From Narthecium ossifragum (taxonomy: Eukaryota; Streptophyta; Magnoliopsida; Dioscoreales; Nartheciaceae), in NCBI GenBank assembly GCA_963920575.1, contig OY986966.1, positions 10,952,048 through 11,016,047 of the forward strand: a DNA stretch of 64,000 bases, read 5' to 3'. A model generated the notes under the pieces. It did not search any database and was not told the origin of the DNA. It saw nothing but the letters and a program-made list of their open reading frames with translations. Position numbers and translations under genes: made by a program. Shown one piece after another: positions 1 through 10,912 of this stretch; positions within the stretch are counted from its first letter, which is position 1; the number at the start of each line of letters is the position of its first letter.

Positions 1-648
1 ACCACTTCAAGGATCTTCCTCTCGTTGTCACGAATCCAACGAGCCAAAGAACACCCAATTTGATGGTCGGAGGAGGGAGAACGGAAGAGGGGAAGGTGGC
101 TGCCGGAAAAACAGGGGAAGAGCAGAGCTTCGGGGGAGAAGAGAAGAGAAGAAGAAGAAAAGCGGAGAAGGAGGAAGAGAGGGGAAGAAAAGGAGGGAAA
201 AGGGAGGGGACAGCCGGGAAAGAGGGGGAAAAAGTGAGGGGAGGGGAGGGAAAGTCCTCCCCCCCTCTGACAGAGGAGAGCGACGGCCAGCGGTGGCCGT
301 CCTCGCGAAGTAGAAAAGCCCCCGACGCGAGTCCGATCGGTCGCTCCAAGGAGCGATCGATCGTTCTCGCCCCGGATCAAAACAAACCGACTCGCTCACG
401 AGTCCGATCGATCATCCCAAGGAGCGATCGATCGCTCAAGGGTCGTCAGCTGCCCCAAAGGCAAGCTTTCGCGCACCCGAGCTGGGATCTTCCGATCCCG
501 GGTCCATCTAGCCATTCTAAACAAACACTAACACAAACAAGGCCAGTGTGTGCACACGCGGGTGTGAAACAAACCAACAATGTGCAATTTACCAAATTGC
601 CCTTGCGGTCTACAGCGAGCCACAGGGGTAGAGAGACAGGTCCTCACA
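1..648 (-). repeat. 3' LTR of element A (partial)
   Basis: Matches 6964-7609 almost base for base with two net single-base length differences. It ends ...CCTCACA at 648; the next bases, read on the minus strand, form a purine-rich polypurine tract (649-663) directly upstream of the LTR, as expected for plus-strand priming. It contains a long purine run (about 65-270) and paired GATCGATC palindromes (about 330-440). Confidence 0.92.
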
Positions 649-721
649 TCCTATTACCCTTAAAGGAAATCACGTCTCGAGATTCGATAAGTGTAGGGCT
701 CGGAACAACAAAACATGTACA

Positions 722-1918
722 CTAAAAGACGGGACAAGAAATACCTCGAGAAGAGAACAACTGCGGAAACTCCTGCCGCATGCGCGTCTCGCGCTCCCAA
801 GTGATCTCCTCGGTGCCTCTGTGCCTCCACAGTACCTTGACCAAGAGAATTGTCTTGTCCCGCAAGACCTGATCCCTCCGGTCAAGAACCTGAACCGGCT
901 GCTCAACAAAGCTCGCGTCTGCCTCAAGCTCAATGTCATCCACTCTGATGACATGAGACGGGTCTGGGAGATACTTCCTCAGCATCGACACATGGAAAGT
1001 CGGATGCACAGCAGACATATGCTGAGGAAGATCCAAGCGGTAAGCTACCTCGCCGACCCTCTCTAAAATCTCAAACGGCCCGACAAACCTCGGCGCCAAC
1101 TTACCACCTCTGCCAAACCTGACAGAACCTCTATACGGCGACGCTCGCAAGAACACTCGGTCGCCGACTGCAAACTCCAACGGTCGTCGCCTCTGATCTG
1201 CATAACTCTTCTGCCGGCTCTGAACCGTCAGAAGCCTCTGCCTGATTTGCACTAACCTCTCTGACGACTGCCTGACGATGTCTGGACCGGTGAGTGAAGC
1301 CTCTCCAACCTCTGTCCAGCACACTGGGGAACGACACGGCCTACCGTACAACGCCTCGAAAGGTGCTACGCCAAGACTGGACTGGTAGCTGTTGTTGTAG
1401 GCGAACTCCACCAAGGGAACGTGCTCCTCCCAGCTGCCTCCTGCGTCGAGGACACATGCTCTCAGCATGTCCTCAAGGATCTGGATAGTCCGCTTTGACT
1501 GCCCGTCTGTCTGTGGATAGAACGCCGTACAGAAAGTCAGGAGTGTGCAAACTGCCTCCTGAAAGTCGCGCCAGAACCTGCTGGTGAACCTGGGGTCCCA
1601 GTCTGACACGATAGAAACTGGAACTCCGTGTAGTCTGACCACCTCTCTGACGTACAAGCTACCCAACCTGTCCGTCGAGTCTGTCACCCGCATAGGCAGG
1701 AAGTGCGCCGATTTGGTCAATCGATCAACGATGACCCAAATCGCGTCATTCCCCCTAGGAGATCTAGGTAGCCCGGTCACGAAGTCCATCGTGATGTGCT
1801 CCCACTTCCACTCAGCTAGTGGAAGCAGCTGAAGTAACCCCGGAGTCCGCTGGTGCTCTGCCTTGACCTTCTGACAGGTAAGGCAGCGCGATACGAACTC
1901 CGTCACTGCTCTCTTCAT
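722..1918 (-). pseudogene. Element A integrase (catalytic core and chromodomain), downstream of a nonsense codon
   Basis: Open frame of 398 codons continuing the frame of the gag-pol ORF after one in-frame TGA at 1922-1924. It begins inside the HHCC zinc-binding region (CLTCQK), followed by the DDE core: first Asp in HITMDFVTGLP, second in the DPRFTSRFW segment, Glu after FYPQTDGQ. The C-terminal part has the conserved FVGPFEIL and LPQHMSAVHPTFHVSMLR motifs and ends in the chromodomain-like stretch. The first Met is an internal residue, not a real start. A single substitution at a conserved Trp position explains the stop. Confidence 0.9.
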
Positions 1919-1924
1919 CCCGCG

Positions 1925-4900
1925 TCACCAGAACTGTCGCCGAAGATCCTGGTACATCTTGGTGCCGCCGGGATGAACTGCAAAGCGAGAGTGGTGGAAC
2001 TCTCGTAAGATGTCGTCTCGAAGGACTGGATCTGCTGGAACCGCTACTCTGCCTCGGAACCGTAGCCCTCCGTCTGGTGATACTGTCCAGTCTCCGTCTG
2101 CGCCCTCCGTGCCCGCTGCTGTGCGTAACTCCTCGAGCTCTGGGTCACTGTGATGTGCCTCTAACACTCTGGCTAAGACTGCTGGCATACTCTGCACTGC
2201 ATAGAGGAAACTGCTGGATCCCCGATCCTCAAACTCGAGCCCAAACTGGCCCGCCGTCTCGAGAGCCTGCCACTGCCGCGCTGACAACCCTGCAACTGCT
2301 GCTCTGGTGTCTCTCACATGTCTGCTCAGCGCGTCTGCTACGACGTTTGCCTTACCAGGATGGTAATGCAACTCGAAGTCGTAGTCCTCCAATAGCTCCA
2401 TCCAGCGTCGCTGCCTCAGGTTGAGGTCACGTTGGGTGAAAACGTGCCTCAAACTCTTATGGTCCGAGAAGACTGAGAACTTCTCGCCATAGAGATAATG
2501 CCGCCAGGTCTTCAGGGCGAAGACCACCGATGCAAGCTCCAAGTCGTGAGTCGGGTAGTTCCTCTCATGGTTCTTCAGCTGACGAGAACCATAGGAAACT
2601 ACGTGCCCCTCCTGCATGAGGACACATCCCAAACCCTCACCGCTAGCGTCACAGTAAACACTGTAACCAACACCTCGCTCGGGGACGATCAGCACCGGTG
2701 CACTGGTCAACCTGGTCCTCAGCTCCACGAAGGCTCGCTCACAAGCATCATCCCACACGAACGGGACAGCCTTCTGTGTCAGTCTGGTCAATGGTCCGGC
2801 AACTTTGGAGAAGTCCCGCACGAACCGCCTGTAGTAACCCGCCAGGCCTAAGAAACTACGGACCTCAAACACTGTTCTCGGTCTCTGCCACTGTACCACT
2901 ACCTCGACCTTGGCCGGGTCAACTGAGATTCCTGCTGCCGACACCACGTGTCCAAGGAATCCCACCTGTGCAAGCCAGAACTCGCACTTGGAAGCCTTGG
3001 CATAAAGCCGATGCTCCCGAAGTAGCTGCAACACTGTCGCCAAGTGTCGCTCGTACTCCGCCTCTGACCGGGAGTAGATAAGGATGTCGTCGACGAACAC
3101 CACCACGAACTCGTATAGGAAAGGCTGGAAGATCCTCTGCATGAGATCCATGAACGCTGCTGGTGCGTTCGTCAGGCCAAAAGGCATCACCACGAACTCG
3201 TACAGGCCGTATCGAGTCCGGAATGCCGTCTTCGGGATGTCGCAATACCGAACCCTCAACTGGTGGTAGCCGGTGCGGAGGTCGATCTTCGAGAAAACTG
3301 AAGATCCTCGCAACTGGTCAAACAAGTCATCGATCCTCGGCATCGGATACCGGTTCTTCACCGTCACCCTGTTGAGCCACCTGTAGTCTATGCAAAGTCG
3401 AAGGGTACCATCCTTCTTATTTGCGAACAACACTGGCACCCCCCAGGGAGACATGCTGGGATGGATGAAGCCTCTGCTGGTAAGCTCGTCTAGCTGAGTC
3501 CTCAACTCACTCTGCTCTGCTGGTGCCATCCTGAAAGCTGGGAGAGAGATCGGTGCGGTACCCGGTACCAGGTCGATCTCAAAATCGACCTCTCTGGGCG
3601 GTGGAAGCCCTGACAACACCTCGAGAAACACGTCGGTGTAGTCGCACACGATCCTGGGGAAACTGCTCAGTTGTACTCCCTCTGACCCAAATAGGGACAG
3701 GCTGGCCAGCAAGGCTGAGAGCTCGCTGCCACGCCTTCCCACACCACAAGCAAAGGAATCGGCTGAGAACCGATCCTCTAACAACACAAACTGTGTCCCG
3801 TCGGGTGTCCAAGCGACCACCCTCCTGCGACCACAGTCGATGATAGCTCGGTATGCTGCTAACCAGTCCATACCGAGTATCACATCGAAGCCTGTCATGT
3901 CTAGCACCCGTAGGTCTAGACAGACACGGAGGTTTCCAACCTCCAAAGAACAAGATCGGCAGACCCAGTCTACCCTGATTGTGCCGCCGATCGGTGAATC
4001 TATAGACTGTGCCACCTCTAGCCAACTTGTCTCTAATCCTAGCGATGCCAAACACATGCTAGCAATATAGGAATGAGACGCCCCAGAGTCTATCAGCACA
4101 TCTACTAAAGAACTAGAAAGCTGAAAGATACCTCTGAGGACGGTTGGCTCTGCCGCTGCCTGCTGGTACTGCTGCGGCTGCTGGTACGGCTGGTAAAGCT
4201 GAACAGCGTCCGGCTGCTCGCGCCCCGGAAGAGCAAACACGCGCCCCCGCTGACCGCCTCCACCCCTGGAGCGGCCCGGTCCAGCCCCCGATCCGCGCCC
4301 ACTACCGCTCCCCTGCCAGGCACCGGACCCCCCGCCTCTACCGCCCTGCGGCATAGCGCCCCGCGCTCCTCGCATGGGACAGTCCTTGCGGAAGTGTCCC
4401 GGCTGCCCGCACTGGAAACAAGTGGCTAGCGCGCCACCAGGCTGCTGACCCTGGCCTCCCCCTAACGGAGCCTGCCCAGACGGCCCGGCTGTCAGGAGAA
4501 ACTGGCCTAGCGGACTCGGCAACTGTGCCTGGAACTGCTGCGGGCGCTGTGACCGCTGCTGAAAGCGCAGCTGACGCCGCTGGTGCCCTCTGCCGTATCC
4601 CCCTCTGAACTGGGGCCTCTGCTGCTGTGAGCTGGTAGAGACTGCCGGTGGAACTGCCCGGCGACTCTCGTCCTGCGACTGCGCCTCCACAACTAAGGCG
4701 CAGTTCAAAACTGCTGAGTACGTCTGGAAGCGGTGGGAACACGTCTGCCGCCTGATCTCTGGACGAAGACCCCACTCAAACTGCCGTGCCCTGGCCACTG
4801 GATCTGCTGCCACTGCCCCCGCGAAACGAACCAAGTGCGTGAACCGGGTGATGTACTGCTGAAACTGCAGCAAGACCACCACAGCGGTCCGCACGTCGAC

Positions 4901-5185
4901 CGGAACGAGAACCCCCTCCTCGGCGAGAAGGGTCTCCTCCCGTGCGACCGAAGCCGTCGCTGGTGATGGCTCAGTCCGTCTAGCTCTGACCTCCCTGACA
5001 GGTGCTACCCTGTCTGGTCGGGCGGGTCGACCAAGTCGTGCCCCACCCCGACCATCAACGAAGGTCGGCCTCGAGCTCCTGACATCTGCGCAATCACCAA
5101 CAACAAACGAGTGTCCACTCGTTCGAAACCCAAGACAAAGCAGCACAACATAAAGCGGAAAAGCATAACACATCAAAAGGAGCAT
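1925..5185 (-). pseudogene. Element A gag-protease-RT-RNase H polyprotein
   Basis: Open frame of 1086 codons. The gag part (about residues 80-180) holds only the C-terminal half of the capsid domain; the usual upstream half with its conserved Trp-rich helix is absent, so gag carries an internal deletion. A CCHC knuckle [14 protein letters not shown] lies near 256-269, in a Gly/Gln-rich stretch. The protease active site LIDSGAS is near 364-370, RT catalytic FVDD near 697-700, RNase H DASGEGLG near 846, and the start of the integrase zinc domain ([11 protein letters not shown]) is at the end. The first 30 or so residues look like leader sequence, so the true start is uncertain. Confidence 0.92.
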
Positions 5186-5272
5186 GCAAGGATGTTCTAG
5201 ACATAGAACTAACCCATTCTACACTCAATCTCAACCGAATCCTGATCCTAAACCCTGGGATCTACAACCTAT

Positions 5273-5284
5273 GCTCTGATACCA
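5273..5284 (-). other. Primer binding site (initiator tRNA-Met) of element A
   Basis: The plus strand reads GCTCTGATACCA, identical to the 3' end of plant initiator tRNA-Met. It lies three bases inside the 5' LTR boundary at 5288, the usual spacing. Confidence 0.9.
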
Positions 5285-5287
5285 AGC

Positions 5288-7609
5288 TGTCGCACTCCGA
5301 CCCGCGAAAGCCCAACCGGGCCGGGCGACGCGAACCGGAACCTACAAAACGCGGAAAACAAAGCTGGCGAGGGTTCCCTCTAACCTATTGGTCTCCCTAA
5401 CAGTTCACCAAAGCACCCTCAATTAAAACAACAATATAATAATGAAGCCTCGAACCACAGATTTAAAACTCAAAGTGTTAAATATACAAATCCTCGGAAA
5501 GGGGAAGATTCAAAGTACAACATTGCTCCCGTAGGAGACTATCTAACACAAGGGTAAAAACGGTAAATATCGCCACCTCTCAAAAGCCACCAGGCGCCGC
5601 CGCACCGCCGACCAACTGCCCGGTAGGGGCCACAGAGGAAGAACTGACGCCTGCACCTGCAAAACGCAGCCCGGCTAGGAGTGAGCACTAAGCTCAGTAG
5701 GGATCTACACTACGACACACAGAAGGAAGAGGGAAACGCAACAGTGTCGCCCTCAAGTAGGACCTGGGTGTATACAGGGGTCCCATAACCCCACCGCGTG
5801 TCCCTGAGGCCCAGGGACGGCACTCAGTAACAGGAACAACACTGGCGACACTACAGGTCAGCACAATGGGACACCGGCTGCACCTCAGCACCCGACTCAA
5901 GGTCGACACGACCTCTATAATCATCAAGCAACCAGTGTACCAGTCATCTAAGCTTATCATCGAATCGACTGGACACCACAATTCAAACCCGGTCCTAACA
6001 GCCCAACCCCGGTCCTAGGGCTAAGTCCGAGCTTCCAGCCTCGGGACGGCGACCCAAAGATCACCCACGCCCTAACAAATGCAACTAATGCACAAGTCAA
6101 CGATGCTTGCTATGACATACACAAATAAGAAGCAAAGCATGCAACAGTATGTCAAGCATCATATAAGTCTACTGGATCGCTGCAGCAGTACTACCAACCG
6201 CTGCCAGCCGATCCGCAGCGGGTCCCGGCATTACGACGGTACCGCGACCGTCAACCGCAGACTCCTGCAACGGGAAGCAACCCCGAAAACCGCTGATGAA
6301 CAGTACACAATATAATATTATATTCCGAAATATAATATTATATTCAAACACCCAAAACCACTACTTAGATGCTAATTGATCCCGTCGATCCGACGTCCAA
6401 ACGACGTCGGATTCAAGATCCAACTTAATATCCAGTAGGTGTATATACCAGGATCATCATGTCCAAAAATCATAATCATCCAACGGTTGAATTAACGGGA
6501 AAATACAAATCAAAACCGCTAATCAACTCACTTACCAATTTAATTGCTGCAACGAAGCCCTCCAGAAAACAATTCATAACAAATCGTACATAAATCGGAA
6601 AAATATTAAATAAGATGTAATGGAAAGCTAACGAAGAGATCTACCACTCTTATGTTTATCAAAAGCCAAGATCATGTACTCGCCGGCCGAAAAACTCGCC
6701 GCAAGCCGGCTGTTTCTCAAGAACAGCAGAAAACCAAAAATCCGAGACTAATCTTGCATAAAACCTACTCAAATCTAACCTGATTAACATGAAACTTAAA
6801 TCAGTAATTCTAACAGGTATGAGAAATCCAACAAAACAAGGATCAATAAGATCCAACAGCTAGATCTCAAGAAAACCCGAAAAGAACATCAGTAGGTATA
6901 ACCCTACGTAGCTGCGCTTTCCTCGGCTGATTCCCCACGATTTGATCACCAACAAGCCTCCAAACCACTTCAGGGATCTTCCTCTCGTTGTCACGAATCC
7001 AACGAGCCAAAGAACACCCAATTTGATGGTCGGAGGAGGGAGAACGGAAGAGGGGAAGGTGGCTGCCGGAAAAACAGGGGAAGAGCAGAGCTTCGGGGGA
7101 GAAGAGAAGAGAAGAAGAAAGGAGGAGAAGGAGGAAGAGAGGGGAAGAAAAGGAGGGAAAAGGGGAGGGGACAGCCGGGAAAGAGGGGGAAATAGTGAGG
7201 GGAGGGGAGGGAAAGTCCTCCCCCCCTCTGACAGAGGAGAGCGACGGCCAGCGGTGGCCGTCCTCGCGAAGCAGAAAAGCCACCAACGCGAGTCCGATCG
7301 GTCGCTCCAAGGAGCGATCGATCGTTCTCGCCCCGGATCAAAACAAACCGACTCGCTCACGAGTCCGATCGATCGTCCCAAGGAGCGATCGATCGCTCAA
7401 GGGTCGTCAGCTGCCCCAAAGGCAAGCTTCCGCGCACCCGAGCTGGGATCTTCCGATCCCGGGTCCACCTAGCCATTCTAAACAAACACTAACACAAACA
7501 AGGCCAGTGTGTGCACACGCAGGTGTGAAACAAACCAACAAGGCACAATTTACCAAATTGCCCTTGCGGTCTATAGCGAGCCACAGGGGTAGAGGGACAG
7601 GTTCTCACA
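5288..7609 (-). repeat. 5' LTR of element A (2322 bp)
   Basis: Bounded by TGTCGCACTCC on the left and ...TTCTCACA on the right (TG/CA). In sense (minus) orientation it starts TGTGAGAACC, has a conserved block (about 7505-7590) also found in LTRs C, D and E, then palindrome pairs (about 7290-7400), and then a long pyrimidine-rich run (about 7030-7220) that may be the promoter/leader. No ORF in it resembles a known protein; the apparent ORFs come from the purine run. Confidence 0.9.
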
Positions 7610-7800
7610 GGATCGATCCATGCAAGTTTGGATCTATCCAAATATAGTTGGGATCGATCCATCAAGGCTTTGGATCGATCTACTGTGCAGAGCCCAGTAT
7701 GGTTCTCTGGATGGAAGGTTTGGAAGGATCCAGAAGTATTTGGGATCAATCCAGAATGAGCCTGGATCGACCCAAAAGTTGTTATTTCCACTTTTTCTTC
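7610..7800. repeat. GATCGATCC-type palindrome cluster flanking element A
   Basis: Just outside the right LTR edge of element A, GGATCGATCC or one-mismatch variants recur about every 20-50 bases (for example near 7611, 7633, 7652, 7671, 7748 and 7765). The segment has no coding sign. It resembles the palindrome arrays inside LTRs in this window and is probably a remnant of another LTR. Positions 7800-7970 hold nothing recognisable. Confidence 0.6.
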
Positions 7801-7972
7801 ATCTTTTGCACTTTTTCATCATAAAAATGATGTAGATCTTCTTGGGACTCCTTGTACCTAAAATGTAATTACAAACTATTAGTAATACACCGCTCGATTA
7901 CTAACAAAACTAAGTTGAAGGATTATATTGTGCGCATTTTATGATTTATCAGTGAGGATGACATTGATTGTA

Positions 7973-8138
7973 GGTAAATTTTAGTTAGTCGATTCTGGTT
8001 ATGCAAATAGAAAGAACTTTTTGGCACTATACAGAGGACAACGGTACCATATTAGTGAATTCTAAAATGTTTGCAATAGCCGCAGTAATGAATATACTGG
8101 TCCTAGGGACATATACAACCACCAACATGCACATGACA
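7973..8138 (+). pseudogene. PIF/Harbinger nuclease, upstream fragment
   Basis: Read from 7973, the plus strand encodes the HARBI1-type DDE nuclease signature LVDSGYANRKNFLA followed by YRGQRYHISEF, with a stop just before it and frameshifts after it. The Asp in VDSGYAN is a catalytic residue of the family. Farther on, remnants of the GPR...NHRHA segment are visible up to 8138, where solo LTR C begins. The downstream part resumes at 20855 (AFGVLKLRF). Plant Harbinger nucleases are usually 350-450 residues, so only the C-terminal half is visible. Confidence 0.75.
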
Positions 8139-9185
8139 TGTCACACCCCGACCCAGAAAACCCATCCGGTCCGGGGAGTGAGGGTCCTAAACTCTAAAAA
8201 AATCAAACGGCGAGAGTTTCCCCTGTATTTCTCAATTTGAACCCTGTATAGTTTATAATCTTCACGATAAATTAAGACGATAAATCTAACAGTTATAAAT
8301 TCAACATAAATATGAATCTGCTATCACAAATTTCACTATCTAGTACAGGTTCTGAGACAATGCTTTCATTGACCGTCAATACATAATTTAATAAAGACAA
8401 TCAAATCCTCTAAGAGGGAAATTATACATTTAATATAACTGTAAATGTACAACTATTAACAAAAGGGAAACCTCCAGGATCATCAAGTACTCCTCGAAAC
8501 TTCAAGTCCACGATCACCTTGAGAATGACGCGCCAATGCCCAGAAGATCACCTGAAAGGAAAGAACTGCATCGACCTGCATCGTCGATGCAGCCCAGGTA
8601 GAAGTGAGCAACAAAGCTCAGTAGGGTTCTACGCTATTCTACGTCGCACAGAAAGGAAGGGAAACAACAACAGTGTCGTTTCTCCGCCTAAGTCTAAAGG
8701 ATGCCTCGGGGTCCCATAACCCCTATCGATTCCCCCAAAGGATCCTACTCTTCTCAACCGACCACGCTGGGAGGAAACAGGAACCAGAACCAGTAGGAAC
8801 ACCCTTACCAAGCAGGGAACCTCTGTGTGGAGACACACATCTGGGACATCAATAACCATTCTTAGCACTTGGCATTGGAAAAGCGACACGACCTCTAAAC
8901 CTCAAATAATATAATATTCCAGTCCGACTATCTAATAATCCTCGAATGATATCAAACATAATCATTGATGACAATCACATCTTAATCCTCGACTACCCAA
9001 ACCCCGATCCTAGGATTAGATCCGGGCTACCCGAGAACCCCGAATCGATGATCGAATCCATCGCCTACCACCTAGCCTGAATGCCTCTAATGCAAGCAAA
9101 TACATGCAATGCTCACACACACATCAAGAGGAATTCATACATGCAACAATATGTCAAGCAATATACAGGTCTAGGCATAGCCTAC
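8139..9185 (-). mobile_element. Solo LTR C, left part
   Basis: Begins TGTCACACCCCGACCC, the hallmark 3' edge of this LTR superfamily when read on the plus strand. The region near 8590-8690 matches LTR A near 5680-5750. It is cut at 9185 by element B and resumes at 19624. The last five bases, CCTAC (9181-9185), are the target duplicated by B. No internal coding region belongs to it, so it is a solo LTR of about 2.27 kb once B is discounted. Confidence 0.85.
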
Positions 9186-10912
9186 TGATGTGCTGTCGCA
9201 GGCACTCAAAAATAAATCCAGTACTCGTTAAAATAAATATAGTAGTGCGAGTATGAGTCGATCCCACGAAGAGTGTTCAGTCGTGTTTTGTGCTTAGTGA
9301 ACAAACATGGGGGGGGTTTTAAACTTGAGGAAAAACAATAAAGAAATAATCTAAAGCGAAGAAATGAGTTGAATCAAGAGAACAAATCTTGGTCTGAGTC
9401 AACATCCACCATCGGAATCCAACAACTGATCATAGATGCAAGTATCAATCAATTTATACCATGAATATTCATCGTCCGAATTCAATTCGAAGCTCTCCTC
9501 GATCATAGTTAATTAGAAACAAGCGATCTAATCAACCCTAACTACTAGACAACCTAAGACAAGCGCTGTAGATTTAATCTAGTAGCAGCGTTAAGAATAG
9601 GGAGATCGATGAAGCTAAACAACACAAGCACAAGCGGTTGCATTTAATCTAGTTGAATATTCTTCCTAAGATCTAACAAGATCTGATCAGCAGTAAATTA
9701 TTAGATCCTAGTTGCTTCGCAGATTAGAGGGATCAAACAATTCCGGATTTGATATCAAACCTAGCAATAGATCACCATGAATAATAAACTAGTAGGCCTC
9801 CTAGCAATTAGACAAGGTAATCATGAAGATTTAATCTCAGAAGAACATCCAATACTCATGTATAAACTGAACAATAAAAATAAATTAGATCTCACAGTTT
9901 CATTGATTCCGAGGTTTCAGTCTCCTCGACCAAGGATCAAGATTTAGCCACGCAGGGCCATCGAGAACAATCCTCCAAAAGATTTCATAAAGCAAAAGAA
10001 AACCTAGAAAAAATATAAAAGAGGAGAAAGAGTAGCCAAAAGTGTCCAAGAATCCCCCCTCAAACCCTAGAAAGAGTCCTATTTATAGCCTCAATTGTAT
10101 CCACCCTCGGATTAGATCACAATCGTTGATTTTTGTTACTGGGAAAGTCCGATCGATCGGACCTTGGATGCTGGATCGATCGGTCTCATTAAAATCTTCA
10201 ACTTCTATTCACGCCCGAGCCCGATCGATCGGACTAAGGGAGTCGGATCGATCGATTTCGTAAAAATCTTCGTCTCTGGCTCTTCCCGAGTTCGATCGAT
10301 GGTCCGATCGATCGAATTCGGTTCCTCTAAAAAGCATACGCTCTGTCAACTTTAATTCCCAAGTCCGATCGATCGAACTTTAAGTGCTGGATCGATCGGA
10401 GGCATAAAAATCCACATTCTCTGGGTATTTTTGAGTCCGATAGATCCAACTCTAGGAGTCGGATCGATCGGGCTCAGTAGGAGTGATGGTTTGATCGATC
10501 GAACCATATTCAGCCAAAAACTACATGTTCTGTCACGGTTTTGCCAGGTCCGATCGATCGGACCTTCGCTCGGACTTCCAGCTTATTTTCCTTTCTGCCA
10601 TTCAGACTGCGCATCGGTACTGAAATTGCTGTAATTCCTCTAGGAAACTCGGAATCACGAACCATAAAATTCTCCAGAATCTAGACTTCAAGAGCTTTCC
10701 AACCATGTATGGCACATCCTCTGGTTCTTCATGAGCAGGTACAGATAAATCTTTAAAGTTGATCCATGCACTCTTTTCAGCTTCTTTTCGACTTAAGGAC
10801 TTCAATTGCATCCTAAATCAAAATATAAGAATAATGAGTGTATTTAGGAACTAAATAAGCATAGGAGACTAAATATTAAGGAATAAAAATATAACATTAT
10901 GCATTCTCATCA
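9186..10912 (-). repeat. 3' LTR of element B
   Basis: 1727 bp, TG...CA, near-identical to 17897-19623. It holds the GATCGATC array at 10147-10564. The sense-strand U3 start is at 10912, next to the polypurine tract. Confidence 0.95.
10147..10564. repeat. GATCGATC palindrome array in LTR B
   Basis: About a dozen sites with core GATCGATC in 418 bp, several as perfect 16-bp palindromes (GTCCGATCGATCGGAC). Sites tend to come in pairs 10-15 bp apart, and pairs recur about every 75-90 bp together with spacer text of the kind TAAAAATCTTC, so this is a degenerate tandem repeat. The copy in the other LTR is at 18857-19274 with the sites intact. Confidence 0.85.

Larger units (their letters stand above)
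1..7609 (-). mobile_element. Element A: Ty3/gypsy chromovirus (Tekay/Del type), 3' LTR cut by window edge
   Basis: Minus-strand LTR retrotransposon: partial 3' LTR (1-648), coding region (722-5185), PBS (5273-5284), complete 5' LTR (5288-7609). LTR ends are TG...CA. Domain order is gag remnant, CCHC knuckle, aspartic protease, reverse transcriptase, RNase H, integrase, then a chromodomain-like tail (motifs VKVLWRHRG and ITWERE), which places it among chromoviruses. By eye about 17 differences separate the 648 shared LTR bases (about 2.6%), so it is older than element B. It cannot act on its own: integrase has a nonsense codon and gag is shortened. The target duplication cannot be tested because the left end is outside the window. 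Confidence 0.93.

Noticed and set aside
60..725. Lys/Arg/Gly/Glu-rich ORF at the left edge and its copy near 6942-7472
   Set aside because: The run is a purine-rich LTR tract; the frame crosses the LTR edge and has no protein similarity.
10147..10564. CRISPR-like array
   Set aside because: Repeat units are degenerate, spacers resemble each other, and it lies in a plant LTR.
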